From NCBI GenBank assembly GCA_019187225.1, contig JABAQQ010000026.1, positions 62,001 to 126,000 of the forward strand: DNA of 64,000 nucleotides, read 5' to 3'. Positions within the stretch are counted from its first letter, which is position 1, and the number at the start of each line of letters is the position of its first letter. This DNA is from Saprospiraceae bacterium. Lineage in GTDB: Bacteria; Bacteroidota; Bacteroidia; Chitinophagales; Saprospiraceae. The translations under genes were made by a program, and so were the position numbers. The notes beneath the pieces are model-generated. The model was given only the letters and a program-made list of their open reading frames with translations, did not search any database and was not told where the DNA came from. Of this stretch, positions 62,660 to 64,000 are shown in pieces.

Positions 62660-63760
62660 CTAATGCCGTTTCGGCATCTTCACATGCCCCGCCAACCATG
62701 CCGGCACTACGATCGCCCCCAACAATAAGTACCCGTAGTAGGCCATCCCGCGCCACAGCAGCGCCACCACCAGACCGACGCCTGCCGGCACGTAATCAGA
62801 AGTGAATCCCACCAGCGCCATTTCAGCCAGACCCGCCCCGCCCGGCGTGGGGCTGAAAGCCATGATGATGAACATCGCCACCAGCCGGGCGTAGATAAAC
62901 GCCTGTGTTGCGCCGTCTATCGGTGTAGCTGGAACGAGGGCGATGATAAGGCAGTTGATCATGACGAACTTGCTCGTCCACGCGCCTACCGTACCGATGA
63001 TGACCTTCAGGTGATAGCGCCAATCCCTTTGGTGAATTTCTTTTGCGGCCAGTTCAAATTCTTCGCCGAGCAGGGCGAGCCGCGCTGACCATTTTTTCAA
63101 AAAAGGCCGCTGGGCCAGCCAGTTCATCGCATTTTTCGCATAGCGGGGGCGTATGAGCAAAAAGAAAACGAGTACCAGCAAATAACTGAACATCAGGCCA
63201 TACGTGACGAAAAACGTACCGCTCGCCAACCCTACGTCGCCGTAACTTTTCATACCGGGATACAACATCGGCGGACCATACAACAGCAGCAAAAAGGGTA
63301 GCGTAAGGATGAAAAACCCCGAATCCAGCACCATCGTATAAAAGACCGCCGCTGCAGTGCGCCCTGCGGCGAGTTTTTCTTTGGTCAGCACAAAAAGCAT
63401 GACGAAAGGACCGCCCTTACTCGTGGGCGTGAGTGCAGCGCTGAACTCCCAAATGACCATCAATTCGAGGCATTTACGCCAGGAAAAAACATCGCCGGTA
63501 ATGGTGCGCAGGCGCAAGGCATAGAAAAAATGCCGTACTACCAGGATCAGTAAGGCCAGTCCTATCCACGCGAATGCCCGGCCCGTCCATTCGATGGAGC
63601 GGAATTGTTCGGCGTCGAACTGGTGGTAAAACAGGTAGCCGACAGCTGCGATGCCCAGCAAAACAGGCAGGATCATCCGGGAAAGCCGGAAGGAACGCAC
63701 GACGCGCTGGCCTTCGGCTTCGATGACGGGTAGTGGAGTTTGTGTTTGCTCGTCTGTCAC
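62660..63760 (-). CDS. Flippase-like / lysylphosphatidylglycerol synthase-type membrane protein
   Basis: A 366-residue integral membrane protein with about seven to eight helices, matching the length and layout of the UPF0104/LPG synthase transmembrane family. Visible marks are LRLRTITGDVFSWRKCLEL, EFSAALTPTSKGG and FSPTPGGAGLAEMALVGF. It lacks the catalytic C-terminal domain of MprF, so it is more likely a lipid-linked substrate flippase than an aminoacyl transferase. The upstream 240 bp to the window end show no gene. Confidence 0.88.
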   Translation of the reverse strand: MTDEQTQTPLPVIEAEGQRVVRSFRLSRMILPVLLGIAAVGYLFYHQFDAEQFRSIEWTGRAFAWIGLALLILVVRHFFYALRLRTITGDVFSWRKCLELMVIWEFSAALTPTSKGGPFVMLFVLTKEKLAAGRTAAAVFYTMVLDSGFFILTLPFLLLLYGPPMLYPGMKSYGDVGLASGTFFVTYGLMFSYLLVLVFFLLIRPRYAKNAMNWLAQRPFLKKWSARLALLGEEFELAAKEIHQRDWRYHLKVIIGTVGAWTSKFVMINCLIIALVPATPIDGATQAFIYARLVAMFIIMAFSPTPGGAGLAEMALVGFTSDYVPAGVGLVVALLWRGMAYYGYLLLGAIVVPAWLAGHVKMPKRH

Positions 63761-64000
63761 GGGTCAGGGAACGTTTTGAGGGGCACGAAGTTCGGAGATT
63801 GGGCGGGTTTCTGCGCATACTTATTTCCTGAACGGGATATGTGAATGCTTTTTTAGTTATGTAATAGATGGATTCATAGCAAAATTGAATATTAATTTCT
63901 TATTTAATGATAGATATAACATTATTATAATCAATTCATTGAGCCGTTTTTGCTCTGTTTTTTCACAAATTATTTCCTGATTTTCCCCTGAAATTGTCCT

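Noticed and set aside
1-64000. tRNA, rRNA or riboswitch genes
   Set aside because: None was recognised by eye on either strand; I cannot exclude a small RNA in the gaps.

Overview
This 64-kb window looks like chromosome of a member of the Bacteroidota, most likely the Saprospirales/Saprospiria (my inference). The lineage evidence is a type IX secretion (T9SS) signature: two giant secreted repeat proteins, one with a gliding-type (type B) and one with a type A C-terminal sorting domain, plus a PorP/SprF membrane protein. A hybrid two-component system (HTCS) gene, weak Shine-Dalgarno sequences and several signal-peptide caspase-like proteins fit the same lineage. || Region 1 (1-25,775) is a secreted-protease and surface-protein locus. 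It opens with a TPR protein cut by the window edge and a 14-blade WD40-caspase, both on the minus strand. A divergent HTCS sensor follows. Four collinear plus-strand genes come next: papain-like protease with DUF4384-like tail, propeller-CARDB-caspase, 2690-residue PKD/tandem-repeat protein, and PorP/SprF. A second WD40-caspase closes the block, split by a frameshift that looks like a 13-bp duplication. || Region 2 (25,776-30,660) holds a small hypothetical gene, a cluster of small hairpins, and a two-gene unit with overlapping stop and start codons: a SIR2-like/TIR protein and a STAND ATPase with a membrane segment and a formylglycine-enzyme-like C-terminal domain. This is the best candidate for an uncharacterised conflict or immune system here. 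|| Region 3 (30,700-50,620) is a minus-strand metal and drug efflux island. It contains a CusCBA-like tripartite pump, a metal-binding lipoprotein, an HYC_CC_PP-type protein, a small HMA chaperone, a CopA-type P-type ATPase, an unusual HMA-like/AraC regulator, and an HAE1-type RND pump with its adaptor, outer-membrane factor and TetR regulator. A decayed HTCS gene lies in the middle, with an Rpn-family nuclease gene between its two remnants. || Region 4 (50,620-59,190) carries a coiled-coil membrane protein, an OmpR-type response regulator and histidine kinase pair, and a 1476-residue Ig/SprB/HYR surface protein. Arrays of TTTTAA half-sites spaced 11 bp apart lie upstream of both structural genes and at the end of the kinase gene, suggesting one regulon. 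|| Region 5 (59,190-64,000) is ordinary metabolism and transport on the minus strand: a Gfo/Idh/MocA oxidoreductase with a Tat-like leader, an amidohydrolase, a TauE/SafE permease and a flippase-like membrane protein. || All calls come from reading the sequence and the translations by eye; no database search was run.
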